Positions 25,450 to 35,133 of a stretch of 61,040 bases of DNA are shown here, in pieces; position 1 is the first letter of the stretch; each line of letters begins with the position of its first letter. Source of the stretch: CAUZIR01 sp034421295. GTDB lineage: Bacteria > Chloroflexota > Dehalococcoidia > Lucifugimonadales > UBA2962. Position numbers and translations under genes: made by a program. The notes beneath the pieces are model-generated. The model was not told the origin of the DNA, made no database searches, and saw nothing but the letters and a program-made list of their open reading frames with translations. The stretch lies in assembly GCA_034421295.1 (NCBI GenBank), contig DAOUKM010000007.1:1-61040 (forward strand), read 5' to 3'.

Positions 25450-26382
25450 CGCCGGCGTCGTCTTCCCGTGGGTTTACTCTGGCTCATCTATCGGACGCTT
25501 CTATCGTTCCCGGGAATGCGTAAGCCACGAGAACCCGGCGGTGCTACCAGAGCCTGGTCCCATTACATGGACTATCTGAAACTCAGTATCTGTATTGGAT
25601 TGATTGTCAGTTGGCCTGCTTGTGTCCGAAACAGCAACAGTCGGTGTCTGGAAAGGCGGCTAAACGGGCCTGTACGGACGGCTACTCGTCTTCGATACGG
25701 CTGCGTTAAGAGCCGCTGAATTCGGCCGGTGGTCGTTCATTGATCAATGGATTTTGAGACAACATATCATGGCGTCGCCCAGTGTAAGCAACCGGGGGTG
25801 AGATTCCAAGACGGAAGATGAACCGCCGGTGAACGGGCCGGGTCGAGAGGGAGACCTCCGGGCGCAACCGGGGGCGACGGGCCTGATGGAAGTTCGCATT
25901 ATTGGCCGTCCCCGGCCGTCACCGGGGGAAAGTCCCTGCCGAGACGGCAGGTGCCCGGAGACCTCGTCCCCCGTGGGGTCGGCACTGCGACCGGTTACCT
26001 CGCTTAAGTGAACCCGATTGCGGGAGTTCGCGATTTCGCCGGGCCTGGCTGGCCATTGGTGACCTCGGGCGGGGCCTCTTCGCATCTGGTCTCAGTCCGG
26101 GCGATGATGCCAGAATCCAGCCGCAAGCGTGATCTGCTCGTCCGGGGCCTTTTGAGAACCCCGCGGCTGGCGTCGGACCCGGCCCAGGACCCCGGGGTCG
26201 TCGGTCGAGTCGATCTGTTCGCAAGACCCAGCGTCAACTCTGGGCCACGTCCCGTCTACCACCGCCGCCTGAGCGCCCACCGCGCCGATGATTCGCCCCC
26301 GCTCCTCATTTGGATGCGGGTCCTTCAGAGCCTCAGGGAGGGGGTCGTCAAACGCGAAGGCTGCGGCCCCGGGCCCGGGTGG
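25450..26382. other. Long intergenic region upstream of the iron-type operon; possible structured RNA at 25781-26000
   Basis: 933 bases without a credible gene. From 25560 to 25760 it is noticeably AT-richer and probably holds the operon promoter; a TTCCCGGGAA palindrome lies at 25507-25516, 58 bases from the first start. From about 25781 to 26000 on the plus strand there are nested stems: CTGCCG-AGA-CGGCAG (25935-25949) inside CCGGG/CCCGG, and the motif GCAACCGGGGG occurs twice about 76 bases apart. Peptides readable here have no domain signal. I could not match a known riboswitch, RNase P or intron core with confidence. Confidence 0.4.
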
Positions 26383-27954
26383 TCAGGGTTGCCCCGCGCC
26401 GTCCTCCTCCTGGACGGGGCTCCCCGCCGCGTCTGCGTGAGCGAGGCCTTCCGCCCGCCGGCCTATGGCCTCAGTCAGTCCCTTGAAGATCCAGGCATGG
26501 AAGGGGTACAGCGCGTACCAGTAGAGAAGGCCGGCAAGGCCCCGGGGCTGGAACGCCGCCGTCTGCACCATATGGACGGCGCCGTCTTCGGACCCTTCAA
26601 TTTCAAACTGGAGCCACGCGCTACCGGGAAGCTTCATCTCCGCTCTCAGGCGGACCAGGCGGTCGGTCTCCAGCGCCTCCACCCGCCAGAAATCCACTGC
26701 GTCGCCCACGCGAAGGTCATCGGGATGGCGCCGCCCCCTGCGAAGGCCCGCACCCCCGAGGAGCCTGTCCAGCAAGCCGCGCAGCCTCCAGGACCAGTTC
26801 GCAAAGTACCATCCGCGGCCTCCACCTATGCCCGCCAGCACCCGGTAGACGTCCTGCGGGGCAGCACCGACTGCGCGCCGGCGCCGCTCGATGATCATCC
26901 CCTCGCGGGCAGCCACTCGAACCGTCTCTGGAGGCGACCCGGCGCTGCGCGCGGCATCGCTCCAGGAAGTGTCTATCCGTCCCCGCGCGAGGTCTGCCAT
27001 GACGGAGCCGATGGCCGATCCGTAGTCCTTCGGCCTTATGCCGGGGAAGAGGGCATGGGCGAGATTGCCGGTCACGGTGACCTCGCTGCGGAGCCCTTCG
27101 ACGAGAGGCGCAGCGATCCCGGCGGGGATGGGCGTCACCCAATGGACCCAGTAGGAGGAGAGGCGGGGGGTGAGGACAGGGACCGGGATCATCAGGCGCC
27201 GAAGGCCCCTGGCCGCCGCATAGCCGAGCATCAGCCCGCGGTAGGTGGTGATCTCGCTCCCCCCGATCTCGATGACCCTGCCGCTGCTTGCGGGCGTATC
27301 CAAGGCGGAGACCAGGTAGTCCAGAAGATCGTCGACTGCGATTGGCTGGATGCGGGAGTATATCCACCGCGGGCAGATCATCAGCGGAAGGCGCTCGACC
27401 AGGTGCCGGATCATCTCGAAGGAGATGCTGCCGGATCCGACGATCACGGCGGCCCGGAACTCGGTCACGGGAACCCCGCCCTCCCTGAGAGCCCTTCCCG
27501 ACTCCTGTCTCGAGCGCAGATGAGGGGAGAGTTCGGAGCCCGGGTCCCCGAGCCCGCCCAGGTATATGATCCGCCGGACGCCGGCCTGGCGGGCGGCCCT
27601 TCCGAAGGCCCGGGCGAGCCGGATGTCCGTTTCTCGGAATCCGGCGCCTGCGGACATGCTGTGGATCAGGTAGTAGGCGACGCCGACGCCGCTAAGCGCC
27701 CCGGAAAGGGTATCCGGGTCCAGGGCATCGCCGACGACCACCTCGACGTTACCCGCCCACCGGCGTGAGAGCGCCCGGGAGCGACTGCGGACCAGGACGC
27801 GGACGCGGCGTCCGTCGTCGATCAACCTGGGCACCAGCCGCCCGCCGATGTACCCGGTGGCCCCGGTGACCAGGATCGTCTCGGGCTCGGCCCGTGGATC
27901 GCCCTCCTCTTGAGGCGGGGCTGGCCCGCTGGCGTGCGCAGCCTGATCGTTCAT
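26383..27954 (-). CDS. NAD(P)-binding epimerase fused to DUF2867 domain
   Basis: 523 residues from ATG 27954, chosen because GGAGG lies 7-8 bases upstream. Residues 26-300 are an atypical SDR/NmrA-like Rossmann domain with TGATGYIGG at 30-38 and YLIHSM in the middle. From about 355 to 500 lies the DUF2867 domain, a SRPBCC-like fold, with segments GGRGWYFANWSWRLRG, LRVGDAVDFWRVEAL and a hydrophobic ending LYWYALYPFHAWIFKGL. This two-domain protein (DUF2867 type) is widespread; its substrate is unknown, with lipid or quinone-like ligands often suggested for the second domain. It is monocistronic here. Confidence 0.85.
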   Translation of the reverse strand: MNDQAAHASGPAPPQEEGDPRAEPETILVTGATGYIGGRLVPRLIDDGRRVRVLVRSRSRALSRRWAGNVEVVVGDALDPDTLSGALSGVGVAYYLIHSMSAGAGFRETDIRLARAFGRAARQAGVRRIIYLGGLGDPGSELSPHLRSRQESGRALREGGVPVTEFRAAVIVGSGSISFEMIRHLVERLPLMICPRWIYSRIQPIAVDDLLDYLVSALDTPASSGRVIEIGGSEITTYRGLMLGYAAARGLRRLMIPVPVLTPRLSSYWVHWVTPIPAGIAAPLVEGLRSEVTVTGNLAHALFPGIRPKDYGSAIGSVMADLARGRIDTSWSDAARSAGSPPETVRVAAREGMIIERRRRAVGAAPQDVYRVLAGIGGGRGWYFANWSWRLRGLLDRLLGGAGLRRGRRHPDDLRVGDAVDFWRVEALETDRLVRLRAEMKLPGSAWLQFEIEGSEDGAVHMVQTAAFQPRGLAGLLYWYALYPFHAWIFKGLTEAIGRRAEGLAHADAAGSPVQEEDGAGQP

Positions 27955-28505
27955 CTCAAAGACCTCCACCTTGCCTGATGTAACGCTCTCAGATCACGGT
28001 CGGTCAGGCAGATGCCCGGGCAGCGTTAGAATGACGGACCGGCCCTCGATGGTGCGGACCACGTTCGAGAGCACGAGATCAGCCCTCGCTCCGCGGTGGA
28101 TAGAGGCGTTTGAAAGCTCTCGCCCGCAGATTTCATGCGCGCCGGAGATGACAGCCATGAGAGGTTCTCAGGGCCGGTCAACCTACCAGACGAGTTGAAC
28201 GATCTGGCCGAGGATACGGTCAATGCGATCTGGCGAGGCGACCAGGCACTGTGGGCGAGTCCGTCCATCTGGAGCTTGCCGCCATACCCACTCTTCGCAA
28301 TCCCACGTTTGATCCCGGCCTCGGCGAAGGTGCAGCCAGAGTTGCTCGCATCGTCAGCCAGATCGCGGCGCAGCACATTTACACAGATGCGTATCGGACC
28401 CGGGTAGGCGGAGCTGTCCCGGCCCCCGACTCGCTCTAGCGACATTTCGCGAGCCGCCGCCGTCCCTCGACCCGAGGACGGACGGCGGCAAGTCACGGAC
28501 TCAGT
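27955..28505. other. Intergenic region with possible gene remnant (28161-28439, +)
   Basis: A stop-free frame runs from 28161 to the TAG at 28437-28439 and its second half has protein-like composition (HLELAAIPTLRNPTFDPG, then ARVARIVSQIAAQHIYTDAY). It lacks a start with a ribosome site. The adjacent frame just upstream reads LPDELNDLAEDTVNAIWRGDQ, suggesting a frameshift between the two halves. I do not recognise the family. It may be the end of a decayed gene. Confidence 0.3.
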
Positions 28506-29186
28506 CTATCGCCACAGGTCCGGATCTGGTCGGTTCATCAGTCCGAAGCCCAGATATCCATACCAGATGACCAACAGCACGTAGAATCCCCGGGCCAGAG
28601 TGATGAAGGTGTCGCGGCCGCCGTTGTCGAGTATGGCTACGATGAAAAAGACCATTACCGCCAGGCTGACAAGTGCAGCCAGCAGGGAGATTATGCGGTT
28701 GAAGTCGTCTCTCGTGGATAGGCCCAAAGCGAAAATGAAGCCGCCAAACCCAAGCGTAATCCCGCCGGCGTAGAGGAGGGCGGAGCCCGCGTAGTAGACG
28801 GGAACGCTTCCCATAATCTCGTCGCTGGTCTGGGCGTCGGCCAGTATGAAGTCCATGCCGCCGGCTAGAATCCAACCGGCCAGTCCGACGAAGATCATGA
28901 AAAAGCCCATCTGAGAAAACGCCTTGCCGTTGCCCTGCAAGGTTACGTTCCGCATCAGCGCATAGAGACCCGAGAGGATTACGACCAGGCCGAGGATTAT
29001 CCCGATGTTGGTTACATTGGTCAGCACGGCGTTGGAACCCTTGGCCGTTATGGAGCCAACAGCATCTGACACGTCGGCGCTGTCTATTAACAGCCCGCCC
29101 GGCTCAATGAGAAAGAAAACGAAGGCGATTACCGGGCCGAAAATGAGGGACAGACCTGCTAGCCGGTTCACGGATATCGTGCCCAT
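28506..29186 (-). CDS. Multi-pass membrane protein of unknown function
   Basis: 226 residues with about six hydrophobic segments (roughly 8-28, 60-78, 92-112, 130-150, 165-188, 195-218) separated by short polar loops. No catalytic motif is visible. The start ATG is preceded by AGGGGG. In the leader an 8-bp inverted repeat, TTGAACCC with GGGTTCAA, spans the likely promoter and could be an operator. Function cannot be assigned; DUF998/DUF4386-like membrane proteins have similar topology. Confidence 0.7.
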   Translation of the reverse strand: MGTISVNRLAGLSLIFGPVIAFVFFLIEPGGLLIDSADVSDAVGSITAKGSNAVLTNVTNIGIILGLVVILSGLYALMRNVTLQGNGKAFSQMGFFMIFVGLAGWILAGGMDFILADAQTSDEIMGSVPVYYAGSALLYAGGITLGFGGFIFALGLSTRDDFNRIISLLAALVSLAVMVFFIVAILDNGGRDTFITLARGFYVLLVIWYGYLGFGLMNRPDPDLWR

Positions 29187-29516
29187 GTTTGAACCCCCTA
29201 TAAGTGATGTCGTGAGAAGGATACATCGGGTTCAATCCCTCCTCGCATACATCGCTTACATCCTGACGCCAGCGCTGTGGCATCGCAATAGGCAGGTGAA
29301 CTTTCCCCTACGGTTGAACCACCCTTATTTTCGCGTCACCAGGCCCGTCCTCTCCTTGACCGCCGTAACCCTTCCTCTTTGGGCCATTGCGTCTGCCCTT
29401 AGGGCACGACAAGGCGGCCTCCATCTATGCGGTGCCCTCTAGTGCACCGCATCACTGGAAGTTTCCCCGCGAGGCCGTCATGGCCGGTGTGGGTTCGCAG
29501 GTGGGGATGCCGGCGT
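29187..29516. other. Intergenic region with a 9-bp inverted repeat (29427-29452)
   Basis: ATGCGGTGC and GCACCGCAT flank an 8-base loop about 65 bases beyond the stop of the acetyltransferase gene. It may act as a 3' stabiliser or inefficient terminator; no U-tract follows. The right part otherwise shows no gene, and the left part is the leader of the membrane protein. Confidence 0.45.
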
Positions 29517-30374
29517 CTATCCGAGCACCGTCGGTAGGAATGCTCCGTTTGGCTCGGTGTACGGGCCGAGGGTCATAAGGTTCGTCGGGTGCACGATTCG
29601 AAAGCCCTTGGACAGGCACCAGACCATCATCTCGTCGCTTCTTGTGGGAACCAGGAAGCCGGGCCGACCGACGGTGGCTGAGCCGGCGATAAGGTCCTTT
29701 ACATCGATCCAGCTCTTTCCCACGGTGTGACCCTCGTATCCTATGCCCGTGGTGTAGCCGGTGAGCTGGCCCTCTCGCTCGACCACCCTGGCTATGCCTT
29801 TTGAGACGGCCTCGCGGATCTCCGCGCTCCGATCGTAGTCGAGCACGTTCCTGCACAGCGCTACGCACGCGTCGACGTCGGCGTCGGTGCCCGGCCGCCC
29901 CGTCTCCCCGCAAAGAGGTGGTCCGCCCATAACAGCCAGCGGCTCCCTTACGACAAAGCCCATCTTCGCGTAAAGGGCCAGCGACACGACGTTGTAGCCG
30001 TCCTGGACCAGCCGGATGCCCAGGGCGCCCTCTTCCATCGCATGCGTGAGCGCCACCTTCATGAGTCTTGTGCCCAGCCCGCGATTCTGGCTGGCCGGAC
30101 TGATCGCCACAGGCCCGAGGCCGTAAAGCTTCGTTCGCTCGTCGAGGAAATTGCACCCGACCAGCCTCCCTCCACTTTCTTTGGCCATCCAGGAACTGAA
30201 GGAAGGGTGGCCGAGGATTTCGGCGACCCACGACGCAGCTTCCTGCGCCGATCCGAATTCGCGCTCAAAGCCATGGGTGTCTGAGAGATGGCCGAACGTC
30301 TCGTAGAGGAGTTGGCCGCAGGCGGCCGCATCATCAGGTATTCCCTGCCGTATCTCTACCTTTGAATCAGTCAT
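29517..30374 (-). CDS. GNAT family N-acetyltransferase (probable double-GNAT)
   Basis: 285 residues from ATG 30374. The N-terminal half has a complete acetyl-CoA site: GLGPVAISPASQNRGLGTRLM, i.e. the Q/R-x-x-G-x-G/A pyrophosphate loop, near residues 87-107, and YAKMGFVV near 134. The C-terminal half (about 160-286) looks like a second, degenerate GNAT-like lobe without the loop, ending in SKGFRIVHPTNLMTLGPY. Such double GNAT proteins acetylate small molecules or proteins; the substrate is unknown. It is followed by an inverted repeat about 65 bases past the stop. Confidence 0.82.
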   Translation of the reverse strand: MTDSKVEIRQGIPDDAAACGQLLYETFGHLSDTHGFEREFGSAQEAASWVAEILGHPSFSSWMAKESGGRLVGCNFLDERTKLYGLGPVAISPASQNRGLGTRLMKVALTHAMEEGALGIRLVQDGYNVVSLALYAKMGFVVREPLAVMGGPPLCGETGRPGTDADVDACVALCRNVLDYDRSAEIREAVSKGIARVVEREGQLTGYTTGIGYEGHTVGKSWIDVKDLIAGSATVGRPGFLVPTRSDEMMVWCLSKGFRIVHPTNLMTLGPYTEPNGAFLPTVLG

Positions 30375-30860
30375 CAAATCGCGTCAGCCTTGCTCACCGG
30401 GAAATGTAGTTTATTCTCGACTGCGAGACCGTCCGAATCGGTGAGGCACTCAAGTGCCCCACCACCCTCAGCGCTCAGTGCGGTCGGGCCGCCCATCCGA
30501 CATCCGGATCCGATGATGCGGAAGCCTGTCTCTGCGGTCCGCCAGCCTCCTTTCCCACCGCCGATCTCGCAGATGCAAATATGCCTCATATCTAGGCTCT
30601 GCGAGTACCACATGGGCATCGGGACGCAGGATGCTCATGCGCGGACCGACCGCACTGGCGCTGCATCCCTGTCCCTATGAGCCGTTCTCCGGCTCTTCCG
30701 ACGGCTCATAGACCAAGTGCCGGACGCCCTCTAGGGCGACAGGGTCCGGCGAGCCAGCGGCAAGAGGTGAGCCCGTAAGCTCGATTTGAGAAGCCCATGG
30801 AGCCCGGTGGCCCGGCGCTGGCGTCGCTACCGATGGCCATGGTTCGTTACCCGTCTTGGG
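30375..30860. other. Intergenic region with dense inverted repeats near tRNA-Gly
   Basis: A 10-bp perfect inverted repeat, CTATGAGCCG (30675-30684) and CGGCTCATAG (30702-30711), encloses an internal CGGCTC that could pair with the first arm instead, so two folds exclude each other. Immediately after, GCCGGAC (30719-30725) pairs with GTCCGGC (30744-30750) around GCCCT-CT-AGGGC. No gene is credible here. This could be a small structured RNA or processing/termination signals of the tRNA transcript. Confidence 0.45.
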
Positions 30861-30935
30861 TGGAGCGGGAGACCGGGATCGAACCGGCGACAGCCTGCTT
30901 GGAAGGCAGGGACTCTACCACTGAGCTACTCCCGC
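30861..30935 (-). tRNA. tRNA-Gly (anticodon TCC), CCA encoded
   Basis: The minus strand folds as a full cloverleaf: acceptor GCGGGAG with CTCCCGC, D arm GCTC/GAGT, anticodon stem CCTGC/GCAGG with loop CTTCCAA (anticodon TCC), and T arm with GGTTCGATCC. Discriminator is T, followed by genome-encoded CCA (30861-30863). A TAAGAT -10-like hexamer at 30945-30950 sits 9 bases before the 5' end. Confidence 0.95.
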
Positions 30936-31026
30936 TTGGTACCTATCTTATCCCACCCCCTTACAGGTGCAGGGCGCTGGTGTACTCGGACCCGTTGAGC
31001 CTGACGACCACTCCCTAGCGGGTCGG

Positions 31027-32091
<1,065 letters not shown>

Positions 32092-32227
32092 CTGCGCGAC
32101 CTCCGTGCACTCTGTTCGCTCTATGATGACGCGCCGTCCCGCGCTTCGCCACGCCCCGACCCACAGGCGGGGCCCGCAATCAGACCGAAGGCCCTCCGGG
32201 TGGGGAAGACATGGCGACGAGAAGCCT

Positions 32228-33466
32228 CTACCTTCTGACCAGCCGGTAGACCTTCTCGTCGAAGGACAGGATGTAGAGCTCGCCCGACTCGTCGAGCCCG
32301 AAGGAGGATATTCGCAGCTCGGAGTCGACGATCTCAAGGTGCTCGGTGACGGCGGACCCGCTAAAGCGCAGGGCCCAGATCCGCCCGCTGCAAAAGTCCC
32401 CGTAAACGTAGGCGCCTCTGAGGGAGGGCAGGCGAGTGCCCCGGTAGACATATCCGCCCGTGATCGAACAACCGCCCTCGCGCCCGTACTGGACCACCGG
32501 CCGCATGAGCCCCTCGGCGCTGCATCCGGTGCGGGGCGAAAAGCAGGAATCTCCCTCCATGACGTTCCAGCCGTAGTTGCCTCCCGGCTCGATCAGGTCG
32601 ACCTCCTCATACTGGTTCTGGCCCACGTCCGCGGCCCAGAGGTCGCCGGTCTCAGGGTCGAATGAAAAGCGCCACGGGTTGCGTAGCCCGTATGCCCATA
32701 TCTCCGGCCGCGACCCGTCCCTCGCCGCGCGGAAGGGATTGTCGGGGGGAATCGCGTATCCCCCGGTCTCGTCGACGGCTCCAACGTCTATGCGCAGGAT
32801 CGAACCGAGAAGGGTCGACCTGTCCTGCCCGTTCCCGAATGGGTCGCCGGCCCTTCCGCCGTCGCCGACCCCGACGTAGAGGTAACCGTCGGGGCCGAAG
32901 GCAATCTGGCCCCCGTTGTGGTTGCTGAAGGGCTGGGCTATCTCGAGCAGCACCAACTCGCTTTCCGGGTCAGCGACATCCGAGTCGGGCGGTACAGAAA
33001 AGCGGGAGAGCACCGACCTTCGGGGATTCGCGGCCGAGTAGTACACGTACAGCAGTCCGTTCTCAGGGTACCTGGGATCGAAGGCGAGCCCCAGCAGCCC
33101 CTCCTCGTTACCCCTGTCACTGACGCGCCCTTGGATGTCCAGGAAGGTGTCGGCGCTGGCCGGATCGGGATCGTTCGGGAAGACTATGACCACACCCGGC
33201 TGAAGCGTCACAAACAGCCTGCCACTGCCGTCGCCGGCGTGCGTGAGGTTGGTCATGCGGGCAAAAGCAAGGGAGGGGAAGACACGCTCCACCTCCATGA
33301 TCTCCAGGGACTGGACGGTCTGTGGTGCCACCGTTGCCTCAGGGGAGGGTGGAGCGGTGGTGGGTTCGGCGGGCGCCCCGCCCGCGCAGGCCGCCGCGGT
33401 CAGGAGCGCAATGAGACAGACGACGAGCCCCACCGCGGAAGCGCGCAGCGAGTCAGGGGCGGTCAC
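32228..33466 (-). CDS. PQQ-dependent sugar dehydrogenase-like lipoprotein (glucose/sorbosone dehydrogenase family)
   Basis: 412 residues from GTG 33466, with GGAGA about 5 bases upstream; an earlier TTG at 33502 lacks support. Signal peptide ends in TAAAC, a lipobox, so the enzyme is anchored outside. The GSDH beta-propeller is recognisable: RMTNLTHAGDGSGRLFVTLQPG, DRGNEEGLLGLAFDPRYP, FNHNGGQIAFGPDGYLYVGVGDGG (here SNHNGGQ), YGLRNPWRFSFDPETGDLWAADVGQNQYEEVD (pieces). It should oxidise aldose-type sugars or related alcohols using PQQ and calcium. PQQ biosynthesis genes are not in view. Confidence 0.9.
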   Translation of the reverse strand: MTAPDSLRASAVGLVVCLIALLTAAACAGGAPAEPTTAPPSPEATVAPQTVQSLEIMEVERVFPSLAFARMTNLTHAGDGSGRLFVTLQPGVVIVFPNDPDPASADTFLDIQGRVSDRGNEEGLLGLAFDPRYPENGLLYVYYSAANPRRSVLSRFSVPPDSDVADPESELVLLEIAQPFSNHNGGQIAFGPDGYLYVGVGDGGRAGDPFGNGQDRSTLLGSILRIDVGAVDETGGYAIPPDNPFRAARDGSRPEIWAYGLRNPWRFSFDPETGDLWAADVGQNQYEEVDLIEPGGNYGWNVMEGDSCFSPRTGCSAEGLMRPVVQYGREGGCSITGGYVYRGTRLPSLRGAYVYGDFCSGRIWALRFSGSAVTEHLEIVDSELRISSFGLDESGELYILSFDEKVYRLVRR

Positions 33467-33655
33467 CGCATCTCCATGGGTCCCGGGATGCGTCCGGGCC
33501 AAGGGTTGGTACCATGTGGCATCGTCAACTGGAGCATGATGGCTTGTGTGCGGTCATCTGGCCGTGCACGCGGAGAGTTTATAGGCATGCGGCGGCCGGG
33601 TGGCTGAAGGCACGAGGCAATGGATAGGGCAATCAAGCTCAAGGGGAGGTAAGCG

Positions 33656-34759
33656 ATGAAGGCAGCAGCTCTGCACGAGTACGGACAGCCCATGACGGTC
33701 GAGGAGATCGAGCTGGACGATCCGAATGACACCGAGGTGATGGTAAGGGTCGCCGCATCCGGCGTCTGCCACTCCGACTACGTCTTCGTCGCCGGTAAGC
33801 CTTTCTTTGAGTCGCCGCGGCCCATCGTCCTCGGGCACGAGGGCGCCGGGACCGTCGTTAAGGTCGGCGAGAAGGTCACCGCGGTCGAGACCGGAGACCA
33901 GGTGGTGCTGTCGTGGATCTACGCGTGCGGGGCGTGCCGCTACTGCGTCGTCGGCCGCCCGAACATCTGTGACTTCGGACGCGGGCCCGTCATCGGCCAG
34001 GGTTACCTCTCGGACGGCACCACTCGCATGCGAAAGGGCGATACGACCTACCATCACTTCCTGGGCATCTCAACCATGGCCGAGTACACGGTTTGCGATG
34101 AAAAGAGCGTGGTCAAGGTGCCCGGCGAGGTACCCCTCGACAAGGCCGCGCTGGTCGGCTGCGCGGTGATGACCGGCGTGGGCGCGGTCATCAACACGGC
34201 CAAGCCCTCCCCGGGGGAGAGCGTAGCGGTTTTTGGCGCCGGGGGCGTCGGCATAAGCGTCATCCAGGGAGCGGTGCTGTCGGGCGCAAATCCGATCATC
34301 GCCGTCGACAACCGCAAAGAAAAGCTCGAGGGCGCACTAAAGTTCGGTGCCACCCACACGGTGGACGCCTCCGAGGTCGATCCCATCGAGGCGATTCAGG
34401 ACATCACCTGCATTGGAGCGGACTACACGTTCGAGGCGATCGGGAATGTCGACGTGATGCGCCAGGCCTGGGACGCGACTGCCAAGGGGGGCACCGAGGT
34501 CGTCATTGGCGGGGCGGGCATGGGTGACGAGGTTTCGCTACCTGCTCTCGACTTCCCGTTCACCGAGAAGGTGATCAGGGGAACCGGGTACGGCGGAGCA
34601 CGCATGAGCGTGGACATCCCGAGGCTCCTGGAACTCTACATGGCGGGCCGGCTGAACCTGGACGACATGGTGACGTCCACCTATAGCCTCGATGGCGTAA
34701 ACGATGCCTTCTCAGACCTTCGGGCCGGCAAGAACCTGCGCGGCGTCCTGATCATGTAG
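33656..34759 (+). CDS. Zinc-dependent alcohol dehydrogenase (MDR, class III-like)
   Basis: 367 residues. Catalytic zinc ligands Cys38, His61 with Glu62 and a later Cys (GCAVMTG), structural zinc site Cys91, Cys94, Cys97, Cys105, and Rossmann motif GAGGVG are all present. Asp in AVDNRKEKLE favours NAD. The layout with GCAVMTGVGAVINTA is that of class III/aryl-alcohol type enzymes, including the S-(hydroxymethyl)glutathione or mycothiol-dependent formaldehyde dehydrogenase branch; the exact substrate is unclear. GGGGAGG precedes the ATG. Divergent from the PQQ dehydrogenase. Confidence 0.9.
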   Translation: MKAAALHEYGQPMTVEEIELDDPNDTEVMVRVAASGVCHSDYVFVAGKPFFESPRPIVLGHEGAGTVVKVGEKVTAVETGDQVVLSWIYACGACRYCVVGRPNICDFGRGPVIGQGYLSDGTTRMRKGDTTYHHFLGISTMAEYTVCDEKSVVKVPGEVPLDKAALVGCAVMTGVGAVINTAKPSPGESVAVFGAGGVGISVIQGAVLSGANPIIAVDNRKEKLEGALKFGATHTVDASEVDPIEAIQDITCIGADYTFEAIGNVDVMRQAWDATAKGGTEVVIGGAGMGDEVSLPALDFPFTEKVIRGTGYGGARMSVDIPRLLELYMAGRLNLDDMVTSTYSLDGVNDAFSDLRAGKNLRGVLIM

Positions 34760-35133
34760 CCTGCGGTCGCATGACCGCCTGTGACGACCCAAGCACCTGG
34801 ACGGTGGGGCAAGGGGTACTTTCCGCCGGGCCATCTTTCGGTTGCCAAACCCGGCGCCGCAGCGCACTGTATCCCCATCAGCGCCTTGCATCCGCTGGAG
34901 TCCAGCGAACTTGTCCCTGAGCCGGCAAAGCAGCCTGGACTCCGGCGTAGATGTCGGCAGGCCTGGACTGGCGATTCAGTCCGGAGCTTTCAAAGAGCGC
35001 GTTGCCCACGCCGCCTGCACTATGCGTCAGCGACCGGTGCGGAGATCAGCAAATCGGCGGGTCGTCCCCGGATTCCCAGGCGAGGCGGCTGATATAACCG
35101 ACAGGTACGACCTCGCGGACGAATCGCGGTCGC
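34760..35133. other. Convergent intergenic region, short palindromes only
   Basis: No gene. A CGCTGGA-G-TCCAGCG palindrome lies at 34893-34907, with related CTGGACTCCGG and CTGGACT words over the next 100 bases. They could form terminator-like folds for the two convergent genes, but no U-tract is visible. Confidence 0.4.

Noticed and set aside
25920..25960. GGGGGAAAGTCCCTGCCG resembling the RNase P RNA P4 core
   Set aside because: The other universal RNase P elements are missing upstream and downstream, so I do not call rnpB.
26008..27768. A 586-codon plus-strand frame
   Set aside because: Shadow of the epimerase-DUF2867 gene; no start signal and no motif.
29225..29245. GGGTTCAATCCC resembling a tRNA T-loop
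   Set aside because: No acceptor, D or anticodon arm can be formed around it. It is part of the inverted repeat in the membrane-protein leader.
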